Positions 26,840-36,731 are shown, counted from the stretch's first letter. The stretch is DNA of 64,000 bases from Arcobacteraceae bacterium (GCA_023229945.1 JALNYH010000001.1:229880-293879); one strand, 5' to 3'. Notes: generated from the sequence alone by a model not told the origin. Translations and numbers: made by a program.

Positions 26840-27064
26840 ATGGATTACGAAACACTATTGACTATACAAGGTTATGCTAAGTTTTTTCTTATTTTAGTAG
26901 TATTTATAGTTTTTTATAGCTATGCTTACTCACTTTATAAAAGAAACAAAACAGGCGAAAGGGATTTTGAAAAATATTCTAAACTTGTATTAGATGATAG
27001 TATAGAATCTAAGCCTTTAGAAAGTAGAAAAGAAAACAGCGCAAAAAAAGATAAGGAGAGCTGA
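26840..27064 (+). CDS. ccoQ: cbb3-type oxidase small subunit CcoQ
   Basis: A 74-residue protein with one membrane helix (YAKFFLILVVFIVFYSYAYS, about 12-31) and a charged cytoplasmic tail, lying between ccoO and ccoP as CcoQ does. CcoQ stabilises the complex. The sequence is otherwise poorly conserved, so the name is based on position, size and topology. Confidence 0.85.
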   Translation: MDYETLLTIQGYAKFFLILVVFIVFYSYAYSLYKRNKTGERDFEKYSKLVLDDSIESKPLESRKENSAKKDKES

Positions 27065-27065
27065 T

Positions 27066-27968
27066 ATGAAATCTATGTGGATAGGTGGTATAATTCTTAT
27101 TGTTGCATTAATGGCAGGAACCTACATCGTTGCAGGTGATGCTTTTAAGCTTGGTGAGGATTATGTAAACGACCTTACAATGTTAGCTGGATTTGCAATT
27201 ATTACTATTACAGTATTCGTTGCTATGAAGTATATTCAGCAAATTAAAAATGATAAAGCTAGTGGTGACCTAGCTGAAGATAAATGGGATGGTATTGGTG
27301 AATATAAAAATCCTATTCCAACAGGATGGGGTCTTGCATTTATTGGTACTTTGGTTTGGCTTTTTTGGTATTGGACAATTGGATATCCTACAAATGGATT
27401 TTCTCAAATTGGTCAATATAACGAAGAAGTTATAGAATATAATGATAAATATGCAGCTAAGTGGGCTAACGCTGATGAAGCTACATTAAAAGCTATGGGT
27501 GAATCTTTATATCTAGTACAATGTGCTCCTTGCCACGGTGTAGATGCACAAGGTATTGATGGAAAAGCTCAAATGCTAACAAAAAGAATTTCAAAAGATT
27601 CTGTAGCTTATGCTATAGAAAATGGTGGAAATAATTTTGTAAATCATTATCCTTCAGGTATGCCAGCTGGCTTATTATCTGATGCTAATGAAATAAACAT
27701 GGTAGCTGATTTTGTAGCAAAAGGTATGCCTTCAGGTCATGCTGGAGCTGAAAGTTTTGAAGCTAACTGTGCAAGTTGTCATGGAGCTGATGGTGCTGGT
27801 ATGGAATTTGTAGCTCCTAGTATAGTATCTTACAATGATGCTATAGTTACAGCAGTACTTGATAGTGGTAAAAAAGGTCAAATTGGTATAATGCCTTCAT
27901 TTAAAGGCATGCTAAATGAGACTCAATACAAAGCACTTGCTAGTTATCTTAGAAGTATAGGAGAATAA
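27066..27968 (+). CDS. ccoP: cbb3-type cytochrome c oxidase subunit III CcoP
   Basis: A diheme cytochrome c subunit. Two N-terminal membrane helices (about 5-25 and 35-60) and a third hydrophobic segment (LAFIGTLVWLFWYWTIGYP), then a FixP-type periplasmic region with heme motifs CAPCH (153-157) and CASCH (235-239). Methionine ligands are likely in SGMPAGLL and IMPSFKGM. Length 300 is typical. It starts two bases after ccoQ stops. Confidence 0.97.
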   Translation: MKSMWIGGIILIVALMAGTYIVAGDAFKLGEDYVNDLTMLAGFAIITITVFVAMKYIQQIKNDKASGDLAEDKWDGIGEYKNPIPTGWGLAFIGTLVWLFWYWTIGYPTNGFSQIGQYNEEVIEYNDKYAAKWANADEATLKAMGESLYLVQCAPCHGVDAQGIDGKAQMLTKRISKDSVAYAIENGGNNFVNHYPSGMPAGLLSDANEINMVADFVAKGMPSGHAGAESFEANCASCHGADGAGMEFVAPSIVSYNDAIVTAVLDSGKKGQIGIMPSFKGMLNETQYKALASYLRSIGE

Positions 27969-27969
27969 T

Positions 27970-28215
27970 ATGGCTGGAAATACACAAATGAATGAAAACG
28001 AAAGAGGACTTTTTAGTCTTCATGGTTTGAGTGGATTTTTGATTGCAGTTGTATTACTTCTTTCAATACTTGGAGTTTTGGTAGTTAGTTCAATAATGGT
28101 ACAAGCTGGAGAGGCTCAAAATCCATATACAGTAAACCAAGATATTAATGGTCTAAAATTTATTGCTCCTTCAGATGAGCAATATAAAAATGTAGACTAT
28201 TCACCATCTAAATAA
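27970..28215 (+). CDS. DUF4006-type membrane protein of the cbb3 operon
   Basis: An 81-residue protein with one membrane helix (about 19-42, LIAVVLLLSILGVLVVSS). It resembles the DUF4006 family, which follows ccoP in Campylobacterota. The tail (YTVNQDINGLKFIAPSDEQYKN) should face the periplasm. Its function is unknown; the context suggests a role in cbb3 oxidase assembly or stability. It starts one base after the ccoP stop. Confidence 0.8.
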   Translation: MAGNTQMNENERGLFSLHGLSGFLIAVVLLLSILGVLVVSSIMVQAGEAQNPYTVNQDINGLKFIAPSDEQYKNVDYSPSK

Positions 28216-28225
28216 GGAGCTTATT

Positions 28226-28318
28226 ATGGATAAAATTATCGGAGTTTTATTGGTAGTATCTGCTCTACTATCAATTTATTTATCATTCCTTGATCCAAGT
28301 AGAATTTATATTGGATAA
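28226..28318 (+). CDS. 30-residue single-helix membrane peptide, candidate CcoM-like oxidase subunit
   Basis: Short frame starting MDKIIGVLLVVSALLSIYLS and ending DPSRIYIG, with a good ribosome site (AAGGAG, six bases ahead). It begins eleven bases after the DUF4006 gene and stops one base before the next ATG (28320). It is nearly all one membrane helix, then a short polar end. In Pseudomonas stutzeri cbb3 oxidase, a 36-residue single-helix peptide (CcoM) is part of the complex; position and topology here suggest a similar role. Homology is not visible at this length. Confidence 0.65.
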   Translation: MDKIIGVLLVVSALLSIYLSFLDPSRIYIG

Positions 28319-28319
28319 T

Positions 28320-28958
28320 ATGAGAGTAGAATTATTTCTTAAGAAGAGGGTTTTTGCCCTCTTCTTTTTATTTTTTGCACAAATCTTAAGTGCGAATCAA
28401 ACAAATCCTTATATCCTAAGTGATTATAGTCTTATAGATTTAAGAGCAGCAGATAAAATCTATGAAATTGGTAGTGAAGTAAAAACAAAATTAGGTGTAG
28501 ATATTTATGTCTATGCAAAAGAGAATTATGATATCAGTATGGATGTAGATCCAAAAATAAAATTTGAGAAGATTAAAGAAATCGAAGATAATATAATAAA
28601 AGAGTTAAAAAAACCATTCGTAGTTCTTACTATGTCGTTGGATCAAACACATGTAAACTTACTTATGTCTGATGATTTAAAAACAATATTAAATAAAAAT
28701 GAGATATTAAATGGTTATGTTGTACCATTGCTAGCATCGTTTGATAAAAATTCGTTAATTGCAAAAACAAGTGCAGCCTTGCTAAATGGTTATGCAGAAA
28801 TTGGTGATAGATTAGCTGATGCTAAAGGTATAGAATTAGATAGTAGTATAGGAAGTGGTGGTAAAACAGCTGGTACTATTTGGAAAGTAGTAATGTATTT
28901 TCTAGTATTTGGTGGTATTATTGTTTACACATATGCTATTATGAAAAGACGGAAATAA
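28320..28958 (+). CDS. Exported TPM-domain-like protein with C-terminal anchor
   Basis: A 212-residue protein: signal or anchor helix (about 8-22, FALFFLFFAQILSA), a globular periplasmic part with the alpha/beta pattern of TPM (YgcG-type) domains (AADKIYEIGSEVKTKLGVDIYVYAK), and a C-terminal membrane helix (about 187-207) before a basic tail. I use ATG 28320, one base after the preceding peptide's stop. An upstream start would overlap that peptide. Function unknown; TPM domains occur in membrane-protein quality-control proteins. Probably part of the cco operon. Confidence 0.65.
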   Translation: MRVELFLKKRVFALFFLFFAQILSANQTNPYILSDYSLIDLRAADKIYEIGSEVKTKLGVDIYVYAKENYDISMDVDPKIKFEKIKEIEDNIIKELKKPFVVLTMSLDQTHVNLLMSDDLKTILNKNEILNGYVVPLLASFDKNSLIAKTSAALLNGYAEIGDRLADAKGIELDSSIGSGGKTAGTIWKVVMYFLVFGGIIVYTYAIMKRRK

Positions 28959-28967
28959 GGGATTTTA

Positions 28968-29528
28968 ATGAAAAAACAAAATTGGTCAGCTATTTATATA
29001 TTATCACTATTTGTATTAGGTTTTGGACTTGTGTTATGGACAATATTTAAAGCAGTTAATCTTCCTGTACAACTTGATAAAACTTTTTTTGATACAAAAA
29101 AAGGGATAGATGATAAGTTTAATGATATGGCTGAATCTAATAAAGTATTTTTAAATAAATATGATATTAAATTTGTATATAACAACACAAATGAATCTAC
29201 ACTTGATATGAGTGATTTATTCTTGTCTCAAACAGTTATACAGCAACGGGGTGAATCTAAAAACTTTTTGAATATTGGCGAAAATATATTAGAAGTATAT
29301 ATTTTGGATAAAAACACTAATACAATTCCAGAAAATGTAGATATTCATGCTATGGTAACAATTGCTAGTAATAATACAAATGATATAGATTTGACTAGCT
29401 TTGAAGTAGTGGATAATAAATTCACAAAAACTTTTACAGTGCCTCGTGAGGCTAACTGGAATGTTAATGGTATCGTTACCGTTGGTGATGATAAAGGGTA
29501 CTTTTTTATAAAAACTAATGCAAAATGA
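28968..29528 (+). CDS. FixH-like membrane protein
   Basis: A 186-residue protein with an N-terminal membrane helix (about 10-29, YILSLFVLGFGLVLWTIFKA) and a periplasmic beta-rich domain. The family FixH, linked to cbb3 oxidase maturation and copper, has this layout. Recognition rests on topology, place in the cbb3 operon and partial similarity (PREANWNVNGIVTVGD). It overlaps addB by 11 bases, so oxidase maturation genes run straight into the repair genes. Confidence 0.6.
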   Translation: MKKQNWSAIYILSLFVLGFGLVLWTIFKAVNLPVQLDKTFFDTKKGIDDKFNDMAESNKVFLNKYDIKFVYNNTNESTLDMSDLFLSQTVIQQRGESKNFLNIGENILEVYILDKNTNTIPENVDIHAMVTIASNNTNDIDLTSFEVVDNKFTKTFTVPREANWNVNGIVTVGDDKGYFFIKTNAK

Positions 29529-31899
29529 GCTATTCGTATTTCCTACTGCTAGGGGTATAAGAGATTATATTTCTAGTTTGGAAATTTGTGACACATTTTT
29601 ACCGCCGACTATAACTATTGGAGATTTTTTTAAAAACTCTTCTACAACTCCCAACAAAGCTTTTATAGATAATGAAAAAAGATTTCTACTACTTAAAGAA
29701 ACAGCAGAAAATATTGATTTAGATAAATTAGCAATTTCAAAGAAATTTACAGCATTTTTGAAACAAAGTGATTATATATTCAGATTTTTTGATGAGTTAA
29801 GTGGTGAGATGGTAGATATTGAAGATTTGAAAATGGTAGACATATATGATGAATATGTAGAACATTTGACAATATTACAAAATTTACAAAGGGAGTTTAT
29901 CAAAAACCTAGAAGCTTTAGATTTGGTAGATAAGATAAATTTATATAAACATTATGAAGTTAATCATAATTTTATATCAAAATATGATTCAATTACTATT
30001 TTTATATCTGGATATTTAACTAAATTTGAGCTTAGTGTAATCAAACAAATATCTAAATATAAAAATACTAATCTTGTATTTGAAATCAATCGTTACAATG
30101 AAGATTATCTCAAAAAGGTAAATTTTGAGAATTTAATAGTTGAATTAGATACACAAGTCATCTATAATGTAACCAATTCAGTTGTCCTTTCAACAAATAA
30201 AATCTCAACAAAAAATATCATAGAACCAGTAATAAAAGGGTTTAGTTCTAGAACAAATCAAATTGCATTTATAAAAGAATCAATTTATAAAATGACACAA
30301 TCTGGTATATTGCCAGAAAATATTGTGATTGTTTTGCCTGATGAAACTTTTGCTAAATATTTGGAGCTTTTTGATAGTGAAAGATATTTCAACTTTGCTA
30401 TGGGTAGGGGTATTAGTGAAACTATTTTTTATAAAAAACTAAATGCAATTATTTCATATTTAGCAGATAGTGACCATAAAAGTAAAGAAAAATTGAAATA
30501 TTATGAAATTGATAGAGAATTATTAGATAAAAATATACGCTCAAATTATAATAAACAAATCACAAGGCATACTCTAGATTTATTTATTGAGTTTTTGGAT
30601 ATGAGTGATTTAGATACTGAGATAAAAGAAAAAATTGATGAGATATTGTATAAACTAAATATTTTATTTTTTTCATTAGATGAAGAGCTGATGTTATCAA
30701 GTGGAATAAAATTGATACAAGAAAGTATTGCTAATATCACACAAGATGATGTGGGTGGTGGTAAAGTTACTGTTATGGGATTATTGGAGACTAGAGGTGT
30801 TAGATATGGTGATATGAAAGGGTTTGAAGGAGTCATAATAGTTGATTTTAATGATGATAAAGCACCTAAATCTAGTATAAAAGATAAATTTTTATCATCT
30901 CATATCAAAGAATTAGCTTCAATGCCTACTTTGACTAATAGACAAAATCTACAAAAGTACTATTACAAAACACTTATTGATAATGCAAAAGAGGTTTATG
31001 TATCTTATGTAAAAGATGAACAAAATAGTATCAGTAGATTTGCAAAAGAGATTTTCAAAACATTTGATCAAAATACTTATGATGATGTATATAAATCAAT
31101 TTTATATGGTAGTAATAAATTGCAATTTAGTGATAAAGAGTATATATTGGATATTGACTTATCAAAATATAGTTTTAGTGCAACTTCTTTAAAAGACTTT
31201 TTGGAGTGTAAAAGAAGATATTTTTATAAGCATATCCAAAAAATCAAAGAGCATAATATTTCGTTGATGCCGCAAGGTTATGAAATTGGGACTTTGGTAC
31301 ATAGTGTGTTACAAAATTTATATTCAAACCATAAAGAAATAAGAAGTGAGGATGAGTTTAAAAGTTTTGTTGATTATGAGATAAATATTATCAAAAATCA
31401 AGTCAATAATCCAATGCTTAGTCTTGAGCTTGAAATTTACAAACAAAAGCTTTATTTACTCTCAACTCAAGAAGTCAAAAGATATTATGATGGATATAGA
31501 ATTTTTGATATTGAAAAAAGTTTTTTGATCAAACATAATGGTATATCACTAAATGGTAAAATAGATAGGATAGATGAAAAAGAAGGAAAGTTTTATATAA
31601 TTGACTATAAAACATCACAAAATCTCAAAGTTGATACACTAAAAACATATCAAACAAGTTGTGATTTTCAATTGGAATTTTATTATCTTGGATGTGGTCA
31701 AAATAATATTGCAGATGTTGCTTATTATGATATCAACAAAGGCAAACTTATAAAAGAAGAGATGTTGGAAGAAAAATTAGAGCTACTTGATACTATATTG
31801 CAATCACTGCATACTACAAGTGTAAATTTTGAGAAGACTGTACAAAAGTCATATTGTAGTTATTGCCCTTATAAAATAGCTTGTGGGATTGGTGGATGA
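29518..31899 (+). CDS. addB: AddB-like helicase/nuclease subunit with Fe-S cysteines
   Basis: A 793-residue partner of AddA in double-strand-break processing. The C-terminal PD-(D/E)XK nuclease core is visible: LNGKIDRIDEKEGKFYIIDYKTS (about 678-700), with C564 ahead and C780, C783, C789 at the end, the AddB pattern of four cysteines around a 4Fe-4S cluster. The N-terminal helicase-like half has lost its Walker A motif, as is common in AddB. The start at 29518 overlaps the FixH-like gene by 11 bases, and its stop overlaps addA (ATGA). Confidence 0.83.
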   Translation: MQNELFVFPTARGIRDYISSLEICDTFLPPTITIGDFFKNSSTTPNKAFIDNEKRFLLLKETAENIDLDKLAISKKFTAFLKQSDYIFRFFDELSGEMVDIEDLKMVDIYDEYVEHLTILQNLQREFIKNLEALDLVDKINLYKHYEVNHNFISKYDSITIFISGYLTKFELSVIKQISKYKNTNLVFEINRYNEDYLKKVNFENLIVELDTQVIYNVTNSVVLSTNKISTKNIIEPVIKGFSSRTNQIAFIKESIYKMTQSGILPENIVIVLPDETFAKYLELFDSERYFNFAMGRGISETIFYKKLNAIISYLADSDHKSKEKLKYYEIDRELLDKNIRSNYNKQITRHTLDLFIEFLDMSDLDTEIKEKIDEILYKLNILFFSLDEELMLSSGIKLIQESIANITQDDVGGGKVTVMGLLETRGVRYGDMKGFEGVIIVDFNDDKAPKSSIKDKFLSSHIKELASMPTLTNRQNLQKYYYKTLIDNAKEVYVSYVKDEQNSISRFAKEIFKTFDQNTYDDVYKSILYGSNKLQFSDKEYILDIDLSKYSFSATSLKDFLECKRRYFYKHIQKIKEHNISLMPQGYEIGTLVHSVLQNLYSNHKEIRSEDEFKSFVDYEINIIKNQVNNPMLSLELEIYKQKLYLLSTQEVKRYYDGYRIFDIEKSFLIKHNGISLNGKIDRIDEKEGKFYIIDYKTSQNLKVDTLKTYQTSCDFQLEFYYLGCGQNNIADVAYYDINKGKLIKEEMLEEKLELLDTILQSLHTTSVNFEKTVQKSYCSYCPYKIACGIGG

Positions 31900-34640
31900 T
31901 GGAAGAGTATGTAGCACTAAAGGCAAGTGCTGGAAGTGGCAAAACCTTTGCATTGACTGTGCGTTATATATCATTAATATTTCTTGGTGCAAAACCTCAT
32001 GAAATACTTACCCTTACATTTACAAATAAAGCTGCAAATGAGATGAAAGAGAGGATATTTCATACAATATTAAATCTTGGTGAAGATAGAGCTTATTTGG
32101 AGCAAATATCCTTGCAGTGTGGCAAGAGTATAGATGAGATTCAAAAAGAAAAATATAAAATACAACAACTTTTTATAAGTTCTAGTTTGTCAATTTTTAC
32201 GATTGATAAATTCATAAATCAGATTCTAAAAGAATTTAGTGGATATTTAGGGATATTTGATACATATGAGGTAAAAGCTGATAATATTGATGAGTTGAGC
32301 TATTATTTTCTGAATTCATTGGATGAAAAAACATTTGAAGAGTTTGTCCGTATTTATATGAGTGAGAATAAAAAACTAAACTCTTTAATCTCTTTATTTA
32401 AATTTTTTATCCAAAAAGAATCATCACTAGAGTTTGATTTGAAAATCTATGATAAAGATATATCTGAACTAACAAGTGAAGTATTTGACCTTGCATCTAG
32501 CTTAAAAGCTCATATTTATTTGACTTACGAAGAGCAAATGGGTGTGAATGCGAAGAAAAGTTTGGAATTTGATAATTTGGATGATTTGTTATCTAAAACT
32601 TGGATTGGTAGAGAGTCTTTGTCTGAGTATAGAGATTTAAAAAAATTTGAAGATGGGATTAGCTCTTCAATATTTTCTCAAATTAGATTGAAGTTAAAAG
32701 AGTATTATAAAATCAGATCAAACAATTCAACACTAGCTTTTGCATTGTTATTTGAGAAATTTAGGAAATTTAGGCAAGAATATATTATCAAAAAAAGATA
32801 TTTAGAGTTTAATGATATTACGAATTTTGCAAATAAACTTTTGAGTGAAGTAATAGACAAAGATTTTTTATATTTTAGATTGGATGCTAGATATAAACAT
32901 ATATTAATTGATGAATTTCAAGATACTTCTGTGGAGCAATTTAATATAATCTTACCTCTTATAGAAGAGTCTTTGGGTGGCAATCCTAATGATTTCAGAA
33001 CATTTTTTTATGTGGGAGATACTAAACAATCTATTTATAGATTTCGTGGAGGGAAAAGAGAACTTTTTGATTATGTAATCAACTTTTATCCACAAATTGA
33101 AGAATTAAATCTAGATACTAATTATAGAAGTAAAAAAGAAGTAGTAGAATTTGTAAATGATACTTTTTTAAAAGTTGCTAATTATGAATATATAAACCAA
33201 AAAAGTATCTCAAATGGCGGATATGTAGAAGTTGTAACTGATATAGGGCTTGATGGGGATAGCCCATATTCTGGTATTTTGGAAAAGATTAAATTTATGC
33301 GTCAAAGTGGTGTGGATTTGGATAATTTGGCTATTTTGGTTTCTACTAATGAAGAGGTACTAAATCTATATTACTATCTGATTGAATCAGATTTGAATTA
33401 TCCTATCACTACAGAGATGAGTTCAAAACTTATCAATCAGCAAAATGTCAAAGCACTGATTAATGCTGTAAAATATATTTTCTTTCAGGAAAATATATAT
33501 AAAATCAACACTTTGGCTCTTCTTGGAAAAGATACACAAGATAGTTTGGAACTTGATATTGATATCAAAAATATATCTTTACAAAAAGCCTTAAAAGATA
33601 TTGCAAATAGTTTAAATATCACTGATGAAAATATCATAAAGCTTATTGAACTAAGTGACCAGTTTGGGGATATATTTGATTTTGTTTATGATATTGATAA
33701 TCTTGATGCTTCAATGACAAGCCCAGAAAAAATAGGTATTTCAATATTGACTATTTTTAAATCTAAGGGATTGGAGTATGAGAGTGTTATTGTCTTGGAT
33801 AAGCTCAAAAGAGATAGCCATAGTAGCGAAGCATTTTTATTTGAATATGACAAAATTGCATTAAATCATATCCATTACAAAATCAAAAACAAAGAGTTGT
33901 TTGATGAGGATTATGCAAAGGCGCTTTTAAAAGAAGCCGAACTTCAAAGAATCGATACAATAAATGTTTTGTATGTAGCATTAACTCGTGCAAAACACAA
34001 TCTTTTTGTAATAAAAAAAGAGAAAAACTCTATATTTGATGTGCTTGGACTTGGTGATATGCAAAGAGGAAAACTAGAAGCATCTTCTAACGCAAAAGTA
34101 TCCAATAAAGATAAAATACAAATCCACTACAATCTTATAAATATGGGAATACAAGATATTAAACTCAAGACTTATAGTGAAGATTTTGGTGATTTGAGGT
34201 CAAAGTATTATGGAATTGCTACTCACTTTTGTCTTGAAAATGGGCAAACTTTTCATCCTAGTGAAATCCAAACATTGGTTGACCTTTCAAAACAGAGGTT
34301 TTTGGGAATTTTATCAATAAATGATTTCCAACAAATTACTAAATCTCTTGAATCTCTTTTTGAAAACAATACTTTCAAAGAGTTAATTAAAGATGCTAAA
34401 TATCTAAAAACTGAACAACCTTTGATATATAATGGTGAAATCAAATATTTAGACCTTTTGATAATCAAAGAAAATGAATATATAGTTGTTGATTATAAAA
34501 CTAGTAAAACTCATCATGATATTTATATAAAACAAGTCTCAACATATAAAAAAGCAATCAAAAAAATCACAAATAATAGCAATATTAAAGGTTATATAAT
34601 CTACTTACATCCTGATTCTACAGACTTTTATGAAGTTTAA
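31896..34640 (+). CDS. addA: AddA-like ATP-dependent helicase/exonuclease
   Basis: A UvrD-like helicase with C-terminal nuclease domain, 914 residues from ATG 31896. Walker A ASAGSGKT (10-17), TFTNKAANEMKERI, Walker B as LIDEFQDTSVEQF, GDTKQSIYRFRGG, NYRSKKEVVEF, ILTIFKSKGLEYESVIVLD, and VALTRAKHNL. The C-terminus has DLLIIKENEYIVVDYKTSKT (about 849-868), the PD-(D/E)XK nuclease. A start at TTG 31881 is possible but would run deeper into addB. AddAB makes 3' ends for RecA loading. Confidence 0.88.
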   Translation: MMEEYVALKASAGSGKTFALTVRYISLIFLGAKPHEILTLTFTNKAANEMKERIFHTILNLGEDRAYLEQISLQCGKSIDEIQKEKYKIQQLFISSSLSIFTIDKFINQILKEFSGYLGIFDTYEVKADNIDELSYYFLNSLDEKTFEEFVRIYMSENKKLNSLISLFKFFIQKESSLEFDLKIYDKDISELTSEVFDLASSLKAHIYLTYEEQMGVNAKKSLEFDNLDDLLSKTWIGRESLSEYRDLKKFEDGISSSIFSQIRLKLKEYYKIRSNNSTLAFALLFEKFRKFRQEYIIKKRYLEFNDITNFANKLLSEVIDKDFLYFRLDARYKHILIDEFQDTSVEQFNIILPLIEESLGGNPNDFRTFFYVGDTKQSIYRFRGGKRELFDYVINFYPQIEELNLDTNYRSKKEVVEFVNDTFLKVANYEYINQKSISNGGYVEVVTDIGLDGDSPYSGILEKIKFMRQSGVDLDNLAILVSTNEEVLNLYYYLIESDLNYPITTEMSSKLINQQNVKALINAVKYIFFQENIYKINTLALLGKDTQDSLELDIDIKNISLQKALKDIANSLNITDENIIKLIELSDQFGDIFDFVYDIDNLDASMTSPEKIGISILTIFKSKGLEYESVIVLDKLKRDSHSSEAFLFEYDKIALNHIHYKIKNKELFDEDYAKALLKEAELQRIDTINVLYVALTRAKHNLFVIKKEKNSIFDVLGLGDMQRGKLEASSNAKVSNKDKIQIHYNLINMGIQDIKLKTYSEDFGDLRSKYYGIATHFCLENGQTFHPSEIQTLVDLSKQRFLGILSINDFQQITKSLESLFENNTFKELIKDAKYLKTEQPLIYNGEIKYLDLLIIKENEYIVVDYKTSKTHHDIYIKQVSTYKKAIKKITNNSNIKGYIIYLHPDSTDFYEV

Positions 34641-34673
34641 TTACCAATTAACATATAATTAACACTCCTTTGA

Positions 34674-34679
34674 TACAAT
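34674..34679 (+). promoter_or_regulatory. Possible -10 box of the TonB-dependent receptor
   Basis: TACAAT in CTTTGATACAATTTG, 30 bases before the start ATG 34710. One mismatch to TATAAT and weakly supported; the gene is separated from addA by about 70 bases and probably has its own promoter. Confidence 0.35.
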
Positions 34680-34709
34680 TTGCCAAAATATTATTATAAA
34701 AGGCAAATT

Positions 34710-36719
34710 ATGAAAAAAACATTAGTTATTTCAGTAATCGCAGCATCGGCCATTTTTGCAAATGAAGCAAATCTTGGCACTATTGATGTGACAACAGATG
34801 GTGTGACACAAAAAATTGAAAATGTAAGTGGTGAAGAACTAAAATCAGCGGATTTGGCTGAGGCATTGAGTAAAAACAGTTCAAGTGTGAACTTGATAAG
34901 ACGAAGTGGTATTGCAAATGATGTTTTGATTAGAAGTCAAAAAAAAGATAATATAGTAGTGATGATTGATGATGCAAAAGTATGTGGTGCATGTCCTAAT
35001 AGAATGGATCCACCAACTTCACATATTGTTACAAATAGTGTTGAAGATATTGAAATCATTGGAGGTCCTTTTGATGTGGAATATGCTGGGACTTTAAGTG
35101 GTATAGCAAAAATCAAAACAAAAGACCCAAAAAAGGGCTTTAATGGTGAAGTTAATCTAAATGCTGGAAGTTATGGCTATAACAAACTCAGTGCAGGATT
35201 CAGTGGTGGGACTGATTTAGTAAGATTGCTTGTGAGCTCATCTTATGAATCTAGTGACCAATATGAAGATGGAAGTGGTATGACTATGGCTGAGCAGTTA
35301 AACTCACAAGTAAGTACACCAACACAAAAATATGCAACTTCTAAGCTTGACATGGAAGCATATACTAAAAAAACGAATACTCTCAAACTTTTCGTAAATC
35401 CAACTGAAAATAGTGAAATAAGATTTGGATATACATCAAATAGAAGTGATGATATATTATACCCTTCAAGTACTATGGATGCAATATATGATGATAGTGA
35501 TATTTATACTTTAGGGACTACAGTAAGAAACATAGGTCAATATTCAGATGCTTTAAAAATAGAGGCATATAAATCAACTGTTGAACATCTTATGAGTACA
35601 AAGTATAGAGCAATTCCTAATCCTTTAGCATATATGGATGCTTATGTGGAGAGTGAAATAAAAGGTCTTAAAGTTAAAAACTCTTTTGATATAAATGAGT
35701 CAAAAATAGATATAGGTGTAGATACAAGTAAAAGAAATTGGAATGGTAATAAATATCATTCAATAAATGGTTATACTGGTATGACCGCTGGGATGACAGA
35801 TAGATATTTTATGCCTGATGTGGATACAAAAAATAAAGCAATTTTTGCAAAATCTACTACACAAATAGGTGATACTGAAATAGCTATGGGCATAAGATAT
35901 GATAATACAAATGTAAAAGCAAATGAAGTTGCAAAATCTATGAGTGCTACTGCTGATAGAGATATTGATTATAAATCATTATCTGCTAATATACTGGCGA
36001 CTTATGCAGTTAATGATAATTTGGATATTTTTACTGGTATTGGACAAAGTGCAAGGGTTCCTGATGCAAAAGAGTTATATATGGGAGGAACAGCTAAAGC
36101 AAACGGTGATGTGAATCAAACTAAAAATAGAGAAATCGATATTGGATTTGATTATATTGATAATAATTATGGCATAAAATCAAAAGTTTTTTATAGTAAG
36201 TTAAAAGATTATATTTATTACAATACAGATGATACAAAATATGTAAATTTAGATGCAAAAATATATGGAGTTGAGTTGTCTGGATATAGTTATTTTACAG
36301 ATGAGTTATCTTTAGATTTTATGGCTAGTTATCAAAGAGGTAAAAAAGATAAAGCACTTGCAGGACAAACTGATAAAGATTTAGCGGATATTGTACCACT
36401 TAAGACTAATATTGGTTTAAATTATGAAAAAGCTTCTCATTTGGTAAGATTAGAAATGACTGCTACTAAAGATTGGAATAAATATGATGAAGACAATGGG
36501 GAACAAGCACTTCCAGGATATGCTGTCTTAAATGCTAAATATAACTATAAAGTATCTAAAAACTTTGATATTACAGTAGGAATGGATAATATTTTGGATA
36601 AAACATATGCTGTATCAAACACATATCAAGATTTGACATTGGCTGGAACTGCTGATGGAGTAATGCTTCTTAATGAGCCTGGCAGATATGCATATGCAAA
36701 TTTAAGATATAAATTTTAA
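34710..36719 (+). CDS. TonB-dependent outer-membrane receptor, copper (OprC/NosA)-type candidate
   Basis: A 669-residue receptor: signal peptide (residues 1-21), plug domain (about 40-150) and beta barrel ending in the typical aromatic C-terminus LRYKF. The plug carries C92-G-A-C95-PNRMDPPT, a motif I associate with OprC/NosA-type copper receptors, with two cysteines and a methionine as possible metal ligands. It lies near the copper-using cbb3 oxidase operon, which fits. The copper assignment is an inference; an iron or siderophore receptor is the alternative. The ATG 34710 follows AAAAGGCAAATT; a TTG at 34680 is not used. No TonB box is obvious. Confidence 0.7.
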   Translation: MKKTLVISVIAASAIFANEANLGTIDVTTDGVTQKIENVSGEELKSADLAEALSKNSSSVNLIRRSGIANDVLIRSQKKDNIVVMIDDAKVCGACPNRMDPPTSHIVTNSVEDIEIIGGPFDVEYAGTLSGIAKIKTKDPKKGFNGEVNLNAGSYGYNKLSAGFSGGTDLVRLLVSSSYESSDQYEDGSGMTMAEQLNSQVSTPTQKYATSKLDMEAYTKKTNTLKLFVNPTENSEIRFGYTSNRSDDILYPSSTMDAIYDDSDIYTLGTTVRNIGQYSDALKIEAYKSTVEHLMSTKYRAIPNPLAYMDAYVESEIKGLKVKNSFDINESKIDIGVDTSKRNWNGNKYHSINGYTGMTAGMTDRYFMPDVDTKNKAIFAKSTTQIGDTEIAMGIRYDNTNVKANEVAKSMSATADRDIDYKSLSANILATYAVNDNLDIFTGIGQSARVPDAKELYMGGTAKANGDVNQTKNREIDIGFDYIDNNYGIKSKVFYSKLKDYIYYNTDDTKYVNLDAKIYGVELSGYSYFTDELSLDFMASYQRGKKDKALAGQTDKDLADIVPLKTNIGLNYEKASHLVRLEMTATKDWNKYDEDNGEQALPGYAVLNAKYNYKVSKNFDITVGMDNILDKTYAVSNTYQDLTLAGTADGVMLLNEPGRYAYANLRYKF

Positions 36720-36731
36720 CTAAGTATTTTC

